NCBI RefSeq assembly: GCF_001718695.1
Contig: NZ_CP013422.1
Span: 2,122,652-2,186,651, forward strand
Length of the DNA stretch: 64,000 nucleotides
Direction: 5' to 3'
From: Burkholderia ubonensis
GTDB lineage: Bacteria; Pseudomonadota; Gammaproteobacteria; Burkholderiales; Burkholderiaceae
Shown: piece by piece, positions 26,011 to 38,414 of the stretch
How the letters are laid out: each line of letters starts with the position of its first letter
Position numbering within the stretch: position 1 is the stretch's first letter
The notes under the pieces: generated by a model
Told to the model about the DNA's origin: nothing
Database searches by the model: none
What the model saw: the letters and a program-made list of their open reading frames with translations, nothing else
Translations under genes and position numbers: made by a program

Positions 26011-26958
26011 ATGGCACTACGCACCCTCGGCACGTCTGACATTCAGGTTTCCCCGCTCGCCTTCGGCGGCAACGTATTCGGCTGGACCGTCGACGAGAAC
26101 GCATCGTTTGCGCTGCTCGATGCACTCGCCGACACCGGCATCACCTTCATCGACACCGCCGACGTCTATTCGGCCTGGGCGCCCTGCAACCGCGGCGGCG
26201 AATCGGAGACGATCATCGGCAAGTGGCTGAGGCGCCGCGGCCGTCGCGACGACGTCGTGATCTCGACCAAGGTCGGCCTGCTCGAAGCGCGCGCGGGCCT
26301 GTCGCGCGACAACATCCTGAAGGCCGTCGACGAGTCGCTGCGCCGTTTGCAGACCGACTACATCGATCTTTATTTCTCGCACGCGGACCTCCCGGATTCC
26401 GCGCCGCTCGACGAAACGCTCGGCGCGTACCGGACGCTCGTCGATGCAGGCAAGGTGCGGATCATCGGCGCATCGAACTACAGCGGCGCGCGCCTGCGCG
26501 AAGCGGCCGAGATCAGCCGCCGCGACGGCCTGCCCGCGTATCAGGTCGTGCAGCCCGAATACAACCTCTACGATCGCGCCGAGTACGAACGCGACATCGA
26601 GCCGGTCGCAACGGAGCTGAAGCTCGGTGTCGTCAATTACTACGCGCTCGCGAGCGGCTTCCTGTCCGGCAAGTATCGCAGCGAGGCGGATCTGAAGAAG
26701 AGCGTGCGCGGCGATCGCGTCGCCGGTTATCTCGATGCGCGCGGCCTGCGCATCCTCGCGGCGCTCGACGAGGTGTCGGCGAAGCACAGCACCGAGCCGG
26801 CCGCGATCGCGCTCGCGTGGCAGATCGCGCGGCCGGGCATCACCGCGCCGATCGCGAGCGCGACGTCGCTCGCGCAACTCGCGCTGCTCGGCGAAGCGAT
26901 GCGCGTGACGCTCGACGACGACGATATCCGCAAGATCGACGAGGCCAGCGCGGTTTGA
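26011..26958 (+). CDS. Aldo/keto reductase
   Basis: 315 residues from ATG 26011 (MALRTLGTSDIQVSPLAFGG), with CCGGAGAA seven bases upstream. TIM-barrel reductase with the catalytic tetrad visible in order: Asp in DTADVYSAW, Tyr in VYS, Lys in VISTKVG and His in YFSHADLP. C-terminal NADP-binding region GITAPIASATSLAQL. General-stress AKRs (YghZ/Tas-like) reduce aldehydes; the substrate is unknown. The gap before it (25719-26010) shows no other gene. Confidence 0.9.
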   Translation: MALRTLGTSDIQVSPLAFGGNVFGWTVDENASFALLDALADTGITFIDTADVYSAWAPCNRGGESETIIGKWLRRRGRRDDVVISTKVGLLEARAGLSRDNILKAVDESLRRLQTDYIDLYFSHADLPDSAPLDETLGAYRTLVDAGKVRIIGASNYSGARLREAAEISRRDGLPAYQVVQPEYNLYDRAEYERDIEPVATELKLGVVNYYALASGFLSGKYRSEADLKKSVRGDRVAGYLDARGLRILAALDEVSAKHSTEPAAIALAWQIARPGITAPIASATSLAQLALLGEAMRVTLDDDDIRKIDEASAV

Positions 26959-27345
26959 TATCGCGCGCCGCATGCCCGCGTACCGGAACGCATCCGCCAT
27001 GCGCTACGGCAGGCGCGCGCCGCCCCGGCTGAATCCGTAAAACGGCGCGGCCAGATCCTCCACAAACTGCGAGCGGCGTTCGACGCCGCTCCTGTCACGC
27101 ACCGCATCGGTATCGAACCGGCCGCCGCCTTTTCGTCGCAAGCCTGCATTTTTCCGCTCGGCTCGGTCGCCACCCGCGCCGGTTGTGCGGCTTCGCGCCC
27201 TCGCCTCGCCCGCCATCGTGCAAATCGACCGCACGCCGGGCGAATTCGAAAGCCCTCGCGCACGCGAACGGGCAACATCGGCTCATGCATTCACCGCTCG
27301 CCCACGCCGGCTCGCATCGGCGTCCGTTCTGCCCGGAGAGTTGAC
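26959..27345. other. Intergenic stretch containing a hydrolase fragment
   Basis: 387 bases. Only the reverse-strand fragment at 27004-27130 is recognisable. The right end contains the likely promoter of the small secreted protein gene. Confidence 0.5.
27004..27130 (-). pseudogene. Fragment of an alpha/beta hydrolase (non-heme chloroperoxidase/arylesterase type)
   Basis: Reverse-strand translation FDTDAVRDRSGVERRSQFVE then DLAAPFYGFSRGGARLP and a stop. The RSQF-x2-DL-x2-PFYGFNRPGA pattern is a hallmark of the cap region of chloroperoxidase-like hydrolases. Nothing of the catalytic domain is found around it, so it is a relic of about 40 codons. Confidence 0.45.
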
Positions 27346-27699
27346 ATGAAGCCGATCGACATCAGGTCCATGAAGCCTTGGCGCGCGGTCGCGCTGGCCG
27401 CCGTGGCGGCCGTGGCCGCCGCGCTCACCCACGTCGCCGGATTGCCGACGTTCGACGACGCCGTGCTTTCCGTCGGCGCCGACATGCAGTTGCCGCTGGA
27501 ACGCATCGCAAGCGATGCGCCGGACGCATCCGCACCGGCCGAAAGCGCAGCGTATCGCCCGGCAGCGCGCTCCGCCGCGGCGCATGCGGCGCAGCTGACC
27601 GGTTCGAGCGATGCGCTGCCCCCGCGCGCGACACATCGCGCGTCGCATTCCGCGCCGGCCGACCGGCCCGCGGCCGGCGCTTCGAAAAACTGGATCTGA
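27346..27699 (+). CDS. Small membrane-anchored or secreted hypothetical protein
   Basis: 117 residues. N-terminal basic segment followed by a hydrophobic Ala/Val stretch (AVALAAVAAVAAALTHVAGL, residues 15-34), then a Pro/Ala/Ser-rich unstructured tail. Not recognised. It precedes the YdeP-CIO genes by 136 bases on the same strand and could share their transcript. Confidence 0.5.
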   Translation: MKPIDIRSMKPWRAVALAAVAAVAAALTHVAGLPTFDDAVLSVGADMQLPLERIASDAPDASAPAESAAYRPAARSAAAHAAQLTGSSDALPPRATHRASHSAPADRPAAGASKNWI

Positions 27700-27835
27700 A
27701 CCCGCACCGCACGACGCACGCCGACGCACGCCGACACGCACCGCAACGTGCGAATCCGCAACGCGCAAGGCAACGACTCAATCGCGCCGAACGCGAAGCG
27801 ACGACGATCGAAGCTACCGAAACGAGGAATCTGAC

Positions 27836-30173
<2,338 letters not shown>

Positions 30174-30184
<11 letters not shown>

Positions 30185-31568
30185 TGTCGTCAGCCTGTCG
30201 CGGGCGCAGTTCGCCATGACCGCGATCTTCCACATCCTGTGGCCGATCCTGACCATCAGCCTCTCGGCGTTTCTGCTGCTGGTCGAAGCGCTGTGGATTC
30301 GCACCGGCGACGCGCTGTATTACCGCCACGCGCGCTTCTGGAGCCGCCTGCTCGTGCTGAACTTCGCCGTGGGCGTGGTGAGCGGCATTCCGATGGAGTT
30401 CCAGTTCGGCACCAACTGGGCCGGGTTCGCGCAGTTCAGCGGGTCGTTCTTCGGCAACATCCTCGGCTTCGAAGGCGCGATGGCGTTCATGCTCGAAGCG
30501 GGGTTCGTCGGCGTGATGATGCTCGGCTGGAACCGCGTGTCGCCGAAGGTCCACCTGTTCGCCACGTCGATGGTCGCGCTGGGGTCCACGCTCTCCGCGT
30601 TCTGGATCATGGTGGCGAATTCGTGGATGCAAACCCCCGCGGGCGTGAAGCTGGTGGACGGCAAGCTGGTGGTGACGGACTACGTGGCCGCCATCTTCAA
30701 TCCGGACATGGCATGGGGCGTGTCGCACATGTGGGTGGCCGCGATCGAGACGGGGATGGTCGTGATCGCCGGCATCTCCGCATGGCAGATGCTTCGCCGC
30801 CGCGAACCCGCGTTCTTTGCGCGCTCGTTCAAGCTCGCGCTCGTCATGCTCGCCGTGGTGGCACCGCTGCAGATCTGGCTCGGCGATTCGAGCGGCGTCA
30901 GCGTATTCGCGACGCAACCGGCGAAAGGCGCGGCCATCGAGGGCCACTGGACCACCAACGCACCCGGCACCGGCGCGCCGTGGTCGCTGCTGGCGTGGCC
31001 CGATCGGCAACGACAGCGCAACGACTGGTCGATCGAAATCCCGGGGCTGTTGAGCGTCATCGGCACGCATTCGCTGCACGGGCAGGTGAAAGGCCTCGCC
31101 GACTTCCCGCGCGCCGACCAGCCGCCGATGATCCCGCTGATCTACTACGCGTTCCGCGCGATGGCCGGCATCGGCTTCGTGCTGGCGCTGCTCGCCGGGT
31201 GGACGGCGTACGCGGTGTATCAGGCGCGCGGCGACCTGGCCCGGCTGCTCGCGAGGCGCAGGCTCCTCATCGCGTGGGTGCTCTGCATTCCGCTGCCGTA
31301 CGTCGCCGTGGAAGCCGGCTGGATCGTGCGCGAGGTGGGGCGGCAACCGTGGGTGATCTACGGGCTGCTGCGCACGAGCGACGCCGCGTCGGCCGTGGCG
31401 GCCGCCCCGGTGGCGGGCAGCCTCGCGATGTTCGCCGCGTTCTACGTGGTGCTGATCGTCACGTTCTTCGCGCTCGCGCGGCGCTGGTTGAAGCGCGGCC
31501 CCGACCTCGCCGCGCCGCTGCCCGGCGCCGTCGCGGTCCGCGAGCAGGCGACCGCCGTGACCTATTGA
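30174..31568 (+). CDS. cioA: Cytochrome bd-type (CIO) quinol oxidase subunit I
   Basis: 464 residues, about nine membrane helices. Heme ligands recognisable as His20 (AIFHILWP) and the His in GVSHMWVAAIETG; GRQPWVIYGLLRTSDA is the conserved C-terminal quinol-site segment. The Q-loop is short, as in cyanide-insensitive CIO oxidases, and total length is below the about 520 of E. coli CydA. Reduces oxygen to water with ubiquinol at high affinity in the inner membrane. Overlaps ydeP by 11 bases and is followed by cioB. Confidence 0.93.
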
Positions 31569-31605
31569 TTTCTTATCGACCTCTTTGCGCGCCCCTGCGG
31601 GCGAA

Positions 31606-32601
31606 ATGACGATGAACACTTCCGCTCATTCGATGCTGGCCTTCACGTGGTTCGCGCTGATCGGCCTGATGCTCGTCTTCTATGTCGTCACCGACGGCTT
31701 CGATCTCGGCGTCGGCATGCTCACGTTGCTCAAACGTACGCGCGACGAACGCGACGTGATGGTCGAGACGATCGGCCACGTGTGGGATGCGAACGAGACC
31801 TGGCTCGTCGTGGTGGGCGGCGCACTGTTCGGCGCCTTTCCGGCCGCCTACGCGCTGTTGATGCAGAGCCTCTACGTGCCCGTGATGACGATGATCGCCG
31901 GACTCATCATGCGCGGCGCGGCGATCGAATTTCGTCACGGCGACCGGCACGGGCCGGCGTGGGATACGGTATTCGGCGCGGGCAGCCTGGTGGCCGCGAT
32001 TTCGCAGGGCGTCATGCTCGGCCGCATCGTCACGGGGCTCGCGCCCGGCGCGTTCGGCGTCGCGTTTTCCGGCGTCGCGGCGCTCGGCGTGGTGACGGGT
32101 TATGCGTTGCTCGGCGCCACCTACGTCGCGAAGAAGACGGTGGGCGCCCTCGAACAGTGGGCTCGTCGTATCGCGTTGCTGTGCGCCGTGCTCACCGTGG
32201 CGGCGGCGGCCGTGCTGACGGCGGCCACCTGGGCCGGCAGCGCGGTGGGACGCGAGCGGTGGCTCGAGCCCGGCGTGTTCCCGGTGCTCGCGGCACTGGC
32301 CCTGTGCGCCGCACTGTCGTTCGCGTGGCTGGTCGCTTCGCTCTATCTGGGCAGCGTGCGCGGGCCGTTTCGCGCCGCCGTGGCGCTCTTCGTGGTCTCG
32401 TTCACGGGGCTCGCGGTCAGCGTCTATCCCGACTTCGTGCCCGGCAGGCTCGCCATTCTCGCGGCTTCGTCGGATACGGCGACGCTGGTGTTCATGCTGA
32501 TCGGCATCGGCTTCATCTTTCCGGTGATGATCGGCTACAACCTTTATCAGTACTCGGTCTTTCGCGGCAAGGTGACGGGGACGGCCCGAGCGGGCGACTG
32601 A
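31606..32601 (+). CDS. cioB: Cytochrome bd-type (CIO) quinol oxidase subunit II
   Basis: 331 residues from ATG 31606 (MTMNTSAHSMLAFTWFALIG); ATG 31612 is an equal alternative. Begins with the CydB signature FYVVTDGFDLGVGMLTLL and ANETWLVVVGGALFGAFP. Eight or nine helices. Forms the heterodimer with CioA. No small CydX-like subunit reading frame is evident directly after it. Confidence 0.93.
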   Translation: MTMNTSAHSMLAFTWFALIGLMLVFYVVTDGFDLGVGMLTLLKRTRDERDVMVETIGHVWDANETWLVVVGGALFGAFPAAYALLMQSLYVPVMTMIAGLIMRGAAIEFRHGDRHGPAWDTVFGAGSLVAAISQGVMLGRIVTGLAPGAFGVAFSGVAALGVVTGYALLGATYVAKKTVGALEQWARRIALLCAVLTVAAAAVLTAATWAGSAVGRERWLEPGVFPVLAALALCAALSFAWLVASLYLGSVRGPFRAAVALFVVSFTGLAVSVYPDFVPGRLAILAASSDTATLVFMLIGIGFIFPVMIGYNLYQYSVFRGKVTGTARAGD

Positions 32602-32706
32602 CCCGCTCCGCGCGGCACGACGATCGTTCGGCGGGTCTCGACGTCGCCCCACGCGGGGAGGCAGGGATCGTTGCGGCGTACTCAACCGAACCGAAGGAGT
32701 CTCATC

Positions 32707-33051
32707 ATGAAAACGCTCGCATGCATCGCGCTCGTCCTCGGCACCCTCGCCGCTCCTGCGTCGGGCTTCGCGCAAAGCAACACGCCGCTCACGCGCGCAC
32801 AAGTCCGCGCCGATCTGGTCCGCGTCGAACGCGCTGGCTATAATCCGGCACCCGGAAACGATCCTCGGTATCCGTCGGACATCCAGGCAGCCGAAGCGAC
32901 GGTCGCCGCGCAGCAGCAGGCGGCGAGCGGCTTCGGCAGCGCGCCGGCGGACGGCACCTCGGCAAGCGGCAAGCGCATTCACGCGGCTACGCGCGCAGGC
33001 GCGTCGTGCGTCGGCCCGGCGAGCTTCTGCAATTCCTATTTCGGCAGCTGA
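32707..33051 (+). CDS. Secreted DUF4148 protein
   Basis: 114 residues from ATG 32707, with a GAAGGAG ribosome site eight bases upstream. Signal peptide MKTLACIALVLGTLAAPASGFA; mature part LTRAQVRADLVRVERAGYNP is the DUF4148 signature common in Burkholderia periplasmic proteins, often in many copies per genome. Two Cys at the C-terminus (CVGPASFCNSYFGS) may form a disulfide. Function unknown. Confidence 0.85.
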   Translation: MKTLACIALVLGTLAAPASGFAQSNTPLTRAQVRADLVRVERAGYNPAPGNDPRYPSDIQAAEATVAAQQQAASGFGSAPADGTSASGKRIHAATRAGASCVGPASFCNSYFGS

Positions 33052-33147
33052 CCGCACGTGCCGTACACCGTCCAGCCGAGGCCGCCCGCCGGGCAGCCCG
33101 GCCCGGATACGTGGCGCGCGGGGCAGCCGGCCTCTGTCCCGCACTCT

Positions 33148-34056
33148 ATGAACTTCACTCACCTTCTCGCCTTTTACGAAGTCGCGCGCGCCGGCAGTAT
33201 CAGCGCAGGTGCGGAACGACTGCACGTCAGTCAGCCGGCTGTCACCCGCGAGGTCCGCGAACTCGAGGATCGCATCGGCGTCGTGCTGTTCGACCGGCTG
33301 CCGCGCGGCGTCGCGCTGACCGAAGGCGGCAAGCTGCTCTACGAGTATGCGAGCCGCATCTTCACGCTCGCCGATACGGCCGAGAAAGAGCTCGCGGAGC
33401 TGGCGGGCCTCGGGTCGGGCCACATGAAGATCGGCGCCAGCGGCACGCTCGGCGTGTTTTTCGTCCCCGAAGCGATTGCGCGGTTCAATGCGCTGCATCC
33501 CCGTGTCGCGATCGATCTGACCGTCACGAACACCGAACGCGTGGAAGCGGGCCTGCACGACCTGACCTTCACGATCGGTTTCATCGAAGGGCCGTTCGAC
33601 GAGTCCATTCTCCATGCCCGCCGTATCGGCTCCGACGAAATTGCCGTCATCGCAGCGGCCGGTCACCCGCTTGCGGGCAAGAAAGTACGGGCGCGCGATC
33701 TGGCCGAACGCGCCGTCATCATGCGTGAGCCGGGGTCCGGCACGCGCGCGATCGTCGAAGAATCCTATCGTCGCGCCGGCCTCGAAATCGAGCCGCTGAT
33801 GTCGGTGAGCCATACGGAGGCGATCAAGCGGATGCTGCTGTCCCAGCACGCGCTCGGCTACATTTCGACGCTCAGCGTAACGGACGAATTGCGACGCGGC
33901 GAGCTGACCGTCATCGAAGTCGACGACATGAAGATCGTCAGGCCGCTGCACATGGTCTGGGCGAAAGGGCGCTCGCTGTCCCCCAGCGGCCAGGCATTGT
34001 TCGACCTCGTGGCGAGCGGCACGCTGAACACCGCGATCGCTGCGGGCGCCGAGTAG
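33148..34056 (+). CDS. LysR-type transcriptional regulator
   Basis: 302 residues from ATG 33148 (MNFTHLLAFYEVARAGSISA). HTH at 3-60 (AERLHVSQPAVTREVRELED), effector domain with RIGSDEIAVIAAAGHPLAG. CysB/CbbR-like spacing but no distinctive ligand residues. The longer frame starting at 33058 has thirty Pro/Gly-rich residues before the real LysR start. No clear target nearby. Confidence 0.88.
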   Translation: MNFTHLLAFYEVARAGSISAGAERLHVSQPAVTREVRELEDRIGVVLFDRLPRGVALTEGGKLLYEYASRIFTLADTAEKELAELAGLGSGHMKIGASGTLGVFFVPEAIARFNALHPRVAIDLTVTNTERVEAGLHDLTFTIGFIEGPFDESILHARRIGSDEIAVIAAAGHPLAGKKVRARDLAERAVIMREPGSGTRAIVEESYRRAGLEIEPLMSVSHTEAIKRMLLSQHALGYISTLSVTDELRRGELTVIEVDDMKIVRPLHMVWAKGRSLSPSGQALFDLVASGTLNTAIAAGAE

Positions 34057-34175
34057 CCTGCTGCTTGCCGCCGCGTTGCGTGCTCAGCGCCGCGCGGGGC
34101 TCGCACGGCGTTGCGCGCGGCGAGCGGGCACGCGAGTGTTGCGTTTGTTGGGTGCTTGCCGCGTCGCCGCCGACG

Positions 34176-34748
34176 TCAGCGATCGGTTTCGGTTTCGGCT
34201 TCGGCTTCGTGCAGCACCGACTCCAGAATCATCGCCCCGGCATTGAGCGGCTTCGGACGCGCACGCGGTTGATAGACGGCGTCGCCGATGCGAACGGGTT
34301 CGCCGCTGAGCGCACACACTCCGCTGGCGCGGGCGCGTGTCACGTGCCAGGTCTGGTCGCCATACGAGCAGTGCGTGGAATCGCGCCATGCGATCGTAAC
34401 CACGGTCGAGCTGACACGATCGACGAAACTCACCGAAACGGCTCGGCGCTCGGCATCGCTCGCTCGCACGTTTGCACGATGCGCCATCCCGCGCGCGCGC
34501 AGCGGCTCGCGCGCCGGCGCGCGCAATCGCAGATCGTCACGGCACAGTTGGGACAGCAGACTCAGCGTTTGCTGCCACGGATCCAGCGCGATCACATCGG
34601 TCGAGACGTTCATCGTCGTCCTCATTGCGTCATGGGTTGAACCGTTGCGGCGAGCGTGCTGCGCGATCGCGCGGGCGTCGCTCGATGCGCCGCGAAGAAA
34701 TCCATCGCTGACGGCCAGGAAGGCCGTGACCCGTTCATTGATCGACAT
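34176..34748 (-). CDS. DUF3331 protein
   Basis: 190 residues. C-terminal part carries the DUF3331 pattern: VSSTVVTIAWRDSTHCSYGD, ARASGVCALSGEPVRIGDAV, YQPR. Small Burkholderia-specific family of unknown role. Start ATG 34748 overlaps the end of the AraC gene (the stop of that gene lies inside this start region), so the two are coupled. An inner ATG (34625 or 34613) that begins at the conserved domain is a possible alternative. Confidence 0.72.
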   Translation of the reverse strand: MSINERVTAFLAVSDGFLRGASSDARAIAQHARRNGSTHDAMRTTMNVSTDVIALDPWQQTLSLLSQLCRDDLRLRAPAREPLRARGMAHRANVRASDAERRAVSVSFVDRVSSTVVTIAWRDSTHCSYGDQTWHVTRARASGVCALSGEPVRIGDAVYQPRARPKPLNAGAMILESVLHEAEAETETDR

Positions 34749-35685
34749 TCGTCTTCGCCCTCCAGCAAAACGGCGTCTCTCCGACGAAGCGTTTGAACAC
34801 CGTCGTGAAATGGGCTTGCGAGCGGAAGCCGCAGCCCAGTGCGACGTCGAGCAGCCCGTCGCGTGATTCGAGCAGCAGCTGCTGCGCGCGCTCGATGCGC
34901 CGCCGCATCAGATACTCGTGCGGCCGCAACCCGGTGGCTCGACGAAACTGCGCGGCAAAGTGCATCCGCGTCAGCCCGACACTGTCTGCCATGTCGGCAA
35001 GGCCGATCGGCTCCGCGAGGTTCGCTTCGACGAACTCGACCACGCGACGCATGCGCCACGACGGCAGCGCGGCCGCAACGCGCACCTCGCTCCGGTTGGT
35101 CGAGAAGTGGCGAAGGACCACGCGCGACACGATCGCGAGGCTGATGCTGTCGGCGAACACCTTGCCCAATGCCGCGTGCTCCTTGTGCGACACGGCAAGC
35201 GCCTGACCGAGCCGCTCGAGCGCCGGATCGCGGATCAGCCGCGGATCGTCGATGACGATGTCGCCCGCATGGGGGCGGCCGAAGAGGTCGGCGTAGCACT
35301 CGGCCAATACCGTCTGGGACGCGAACAAGTGCAGCACGTCGCTCGGCGCGCCGAACACGGCGCGACACGCGACGCCGGGCGCCGTTATCTGCGCGGTACC
35401 GGCCGTCAACCGGCCTTCGACGAGCGTGCGGCCCGCGTGCGAAAAAGTCAACGACGTGCATTTGAGGTTGATGCCGATGCAGTGCCAGTTCTCGCCGCAG
35501 TCGTTCGCCACTTCGAGCGTCTGCGCGCCATTGCGTGTCCAGCGCGAAAGGGCGATATCGATATCGCGGCCGACGCCCGGCTCGCGCCACGCGTGCTCCG
35601 CAGCAATAGGGCTGGACGCGCGCGCACCGGCAAGCACGTTGAAACCGGCGGCTGTCTTGCAAGGACTCGACGACGAAAGAATCAT
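34735..35685 (-). CDS. AraC-family regulator
   Basis: 316 residues. C-terminal double HTH (about 205-305: VVEFVEANLAEPIGLADMAD, HFAAQFRRATGLRPHEYLMR and the second helix LLDVALGCGFRSQAHFTTVF), N-terminal sensor region of unknown ligand. Coupled to the following DUF3331 gene by a 14-base overlap. The upstream gap 35686-36455 is long and has no obvious divergent target. Confidence 0.88.
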   Translation of the reverse strand: MILSSSSPCKTAAGFNVLAGARASSPIAAEHAWREPGVGRDIDIALSRWTRNGAQTLEVANDCGENWHCIGINLKCTSLTFSHAGRTLVEGRLTAGTAQITAPGVACRAVFGAPSDVLHLFASQTVLAECYADLFGRPHAGDIVIDDPRLIRDPALERLGQALAVSHKEHAALGKVFADSISLAIVSRVVLRHFSTNRSEVRVAAALPSWRMRRVVEFVEANLAEPIGLADMADSVGLTRMHFAAQFRRATGLRPHEYLMRRRIERAQQLLLESRDGLLDVALGCGFRSQAHFTTVFKRFVGETPFCWRAKTNVDQ

Positions 35686-36455
35686 GGCTGGCTACCTGAC
35701 GGGAACATGAAGCGTTACGCACGAGCGGTGCAGTGAATCCACGGTATCGAAACGACACGCGCTGCACCAGTTATACGAAGGGTTGCTCGAACCGCATCGA
35801 TGGATGAGGCCGGTCATATCGACGTTCAATTCACGATTCGGCACGGCGGCAACCGAACGCCATCGCGTGCGCGGCCGGAACGCCGGCGGCCGATCTCCCG
35901 TCGCGGCAGACACCTGCCGCTCGCGGCAACGGCATCGCTCGCGCGTCGTCGCGCCACGAACCGGCGGCCCGAGCCGTGCGGACGTATCGGCAAGCGCGCG
36001 AAGCCGGTGCGCTCCTCGCTCCATCGCCGGATGATTCCGCGCGCCGTAGCGTGGCCGTTGGTTCGTGGATCAGGTCGTTCATCGCTGACACCTTGCATAA
36101 GCGGTGAGGTGCGCATCCTTGGCGATCACGAGGCACGTCGCCGGATACGGTCGTTGTTCAGTGCTCCCATTGTGATGATCCGACTTGACCTCAGTCGAAC
36201 ACGCGGATGACAAAACTGAAATCTGCGCCGCAGCCACACGCGCGGATGAACCGGGGCTGCTTGTCGGCTACCGGCGTATCCCGGCGTGCGATGGTGCGTA
36301 CGTAACCGTCCCGAGATGAGGTGAGGTAGTCATCGCGTGTGTTGAAAACGGGCAGTGGCTGCGCGGCCGCCATGCATATCGACTGCGGCAAGACATACGT
36401 GTCGCGGGCCGTTCGCCTGGGAACGCACGTTCCGCCGTCGCGCTCCGTCATCCGC
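35686..36455. other. Long intergenic stretch with only doubtful reading frames
   Basis: 770 bases. A reverse-strand frame at 36191-36451 (86 residues, ending ACGCGADFSFVIRVFD) and several Arg-rich frames at 35692-36210 exist, but none has a convincing start, composition or family. It may contain decayed genes. The AraC promoter must lie near 35700. Confidence 0.45.
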
Positions 36456-37262
36456 TCAACGCACCCAGCCCTCGGTCTTCATGATGGCGGCGCCGCGATC
36501 GCTGTTCAGGAAATCGAGGAATTGCTTCGCTTCAGGATCGGCATCCGGGGCGAGCGCAACGTTGACGTCTCGCCAGATCGCCCGGTTCGCGGACAAGCTC
36601 ACGTAATCGGCTTGGTCGGGATGCGTGATCGGCCAGTCCGGCCAGGTGATCCAGGCATCCGCGTCCTTGTCGACGAACATCCTGAAGCTCGGCCCGCTGC
36701 CCTTGCCGAATCCGACGATGTTCCGCCGGAACCGCCTGACGTCGTCGAGACGTCCCATGCGGCCGGCGATGTCCTCCCACGTGCCGGTGCCGGACGTATT
36801 CGCCACGCCCGCGCCTTCGGTGACGACGATGCGCATGCCGTCCGCGAGCAGATCGTCGAAGCCGTGGATGTGTTTCGGATTGCCCTTCTTCACGGCGATG
36901 ACGGCCGGGCGAACATAGATCGGCGTCACGTCGCCCCATCGAAACACCGTGTAGGTTTCGAGCAGCCCGGCCATATCCTCTTCGGAGGTGCCCCACAGAA
37001 TGTCGGCATCGGCCTGCGCCTTGCGGCTCCACGTGGGCTCCGGTCCGCCGGTCACTGCCACCTTGATGCCCGTTTCGTCGGTGAAGACCTTCGCGACTTT
37101 CGCGAATGCGGTATCGGGGCCGCCTGCGCCGTACAGGCGCACGACGCCGTCGCGCGCATCGCGCCGTATCGTCGGATCGGCCGTTTCGTGGGCGGACGCA
37201 CCGCACGCGAACAGCAGTAACGCCAATGACATGGCCATGTTCTTTTTCAATGCGTTCAGCAC
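36456..37262 (-). CDS. AcfC-like periplasmic substrate-binding protein, GTG start
   Basis: 268 residues from GTG 37262, chosen because AAAGGA lies eight bases upstream and no ATG gives a complete signal peptide. Signal sequence LNALKKNMAMSLALLLFACG then ASA. Mature part is a type 2 periplasmic binding fold: VVRLYGAGGPDTAFAKVAKVF, GGPEPTWSRKAQADADILWG, VRPAVIAVKKGNPKHI. The pattern is that of AcfC, an accessory colonisation factor related to sulfate/molybdate binding proteins. It has no ABC permease beside it. Confidence 0.8.
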   Translation of the reverse strand: MLNALKKNMAMSLALLLFACGASAHETADPTIRRDARDGVVRLYGAGGPDTAFAKVAKVFTDETGIKVAVTGGPEPTWSRKAQADADILWGTSEEDMAGLLETYTVFRWGDVTPIYVRPAVIAVKKGNPKHIHGFDDLLADGMRIVVTEGAGVANTSGTGTWEDIAGRMGRLDDVRRFRRNIVGFGKGSGPSFRMFVDKDADAWITWPDWPITHPDQADYVSLSANRAIWRDVNVALAPDADPEAKQFLDFLNSDRGAAIMKTEGWVR

Positions 37263-37323
37263 GATGGATTCCTTTAGGTGGGTCGTTCGAGCGGGAGTCG
37301 GCTTCGATGCGCTTCGGATCGCG

Positions 37324-38310
37324 CTACAGCGCCAGAATCGCGCGCACGGCCTGCATCTCGTCCACGAGTTCCGCAACCGACGCATCGATGCGCGCGCGCG
37401 CCAGCGCGTCGATCTCGAGATCCGGGACGACGCGATAGCGGCCTTCGCTGCAGATCGTCGGCATCCCGAACATCAGGCCGCGCGGAATGCCATACTCGCC
37501 GCCGGACACGATGCTCATCGACACCCAGCGCCCGCCGCTGCCGCGAATCCAGTCGCGCATCTGGTCGATCGCCGCATTGGCGGCCGACGCCGCCGACGAG
37601 GCGCCGCGCGCTTCGATGATCGCCGTGCCGCGGCGCGCGACTTCGGGGATGAACGTGTCGAGATACCAGCGCTCGTCGCCGACACGCATCGGCGCAGGCT
37701 GCTGGTCGATCAGCGCGTGACGGTAGTCGGGGAACATGGTCGGCGAATGATTGCCCCACACCGCCATGCGGCTGACGGCATCGACCGTTACGCCGCATCG
37801 GGCGGCCAGCTTCGACACGGCGCGATTGTGGTCGAGACGGATCATCGCGGTAATCGCATCCGCCGGCAGGTCGGGCGCGTAGTGGCGGGCCACCCACGCG
37901 TTGGTATTGGCCGGGTTGCCGACGACGAGCACCTTCACCTGCCGGTTCGCCACTTCGTTGAGCGCCTCGCCCTGGGAGCGGAAGATGGCGGCGTTCGCGG
38001 CCAGCAGATCGCGCCGTTCCATGCCTTTGCCACGCGGGCGCGATCCGACGAGCATCGCGTAATCGGCATCGCGGAACGCGACGCGCGGATCGTCGCTGAT
38101 TTCGACCGACTGCAGCAGCGGGAAGGCGCAGTCTTCCAGTTCCATCACCACGCCGCGCAGCGCGTCCAGCGCGTGCGGCAATTCCAGGAGCTGAAGGATG
38201 ACGGGCTGATCGTCGCCGAGCAGATCGCCGCGGGCGATTCGAAACAGCAATGAGTAGGCGATTTGACCGGCGGCTCCGGTCACGGCGACACGGCGGGCAG
38301 GTTTGGACAT
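37324..38310 (-). CDS. mdh: Malate dehydrogenase
   Basis: 328 residues from ATG 38310 ([20 protein letters not shown]). NAD-binding [39 protein letters not shown] and the catalytic His in [12 protein letters not shown] mark the MDH type 2 family (about 327 residues). Interconverts malate and oxaloacetate. The genome probably has another copy with the TCA genes on chromosome 1; this one is followed upstream by a dicarboxylate-type transporter and may serve malate use. Confidence 0.93.
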   Translation of the reverse strand: MSKPARRVAVTGAAGQIAYSLLFRIARGDLLGDDQPVILQLLELPHALDALRGVVMELEDCAFPLLQSVEISDDPRVAFRDADYAMLVGSRPRGKGMERRDLLAANAAIFRSQGEALNEVANRQVKVLVVGNPANTNAWVARHYAPDLPADAITAMIRLDHNRAVSKLAARCGVTVDAVSRMAVWGNHSPTMFPDYRHALIDQQPAPMRVGDERWYLDTFIPEVARRGTAIIEARGASSAASAANAAIDQMRDWIRGSGGRWVSMSIVSGGEYGIPRGLMFGMPTICSEGRYRVVPDLEIDALARARIDASVAELVDEMQAVRAILAL

Positions 38311-38414
38311 GCTGGATCTCCTTCGAGGTTGGGTTCGGTGACGCGGATGGAAAGCTGCGCTGCGGCCGGCCGCGTGTTGCACGTGCCGCCGGCGGCAGCG
38401 GTTCGACGACGGGT

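Noticed and set aside
35800..36210. 136-codon forward frame and overlapping reverse frames
   Set aside because: Arg-rich in all versions; none has a family match that I can recognise. Left as undefined intergenic DNA.
36098..36330. GGTGAGGT words near 36102 and 36319 as further distal iterons
   Set aside because: Only the first six to eight bases match; the CGGGAG end is absent.
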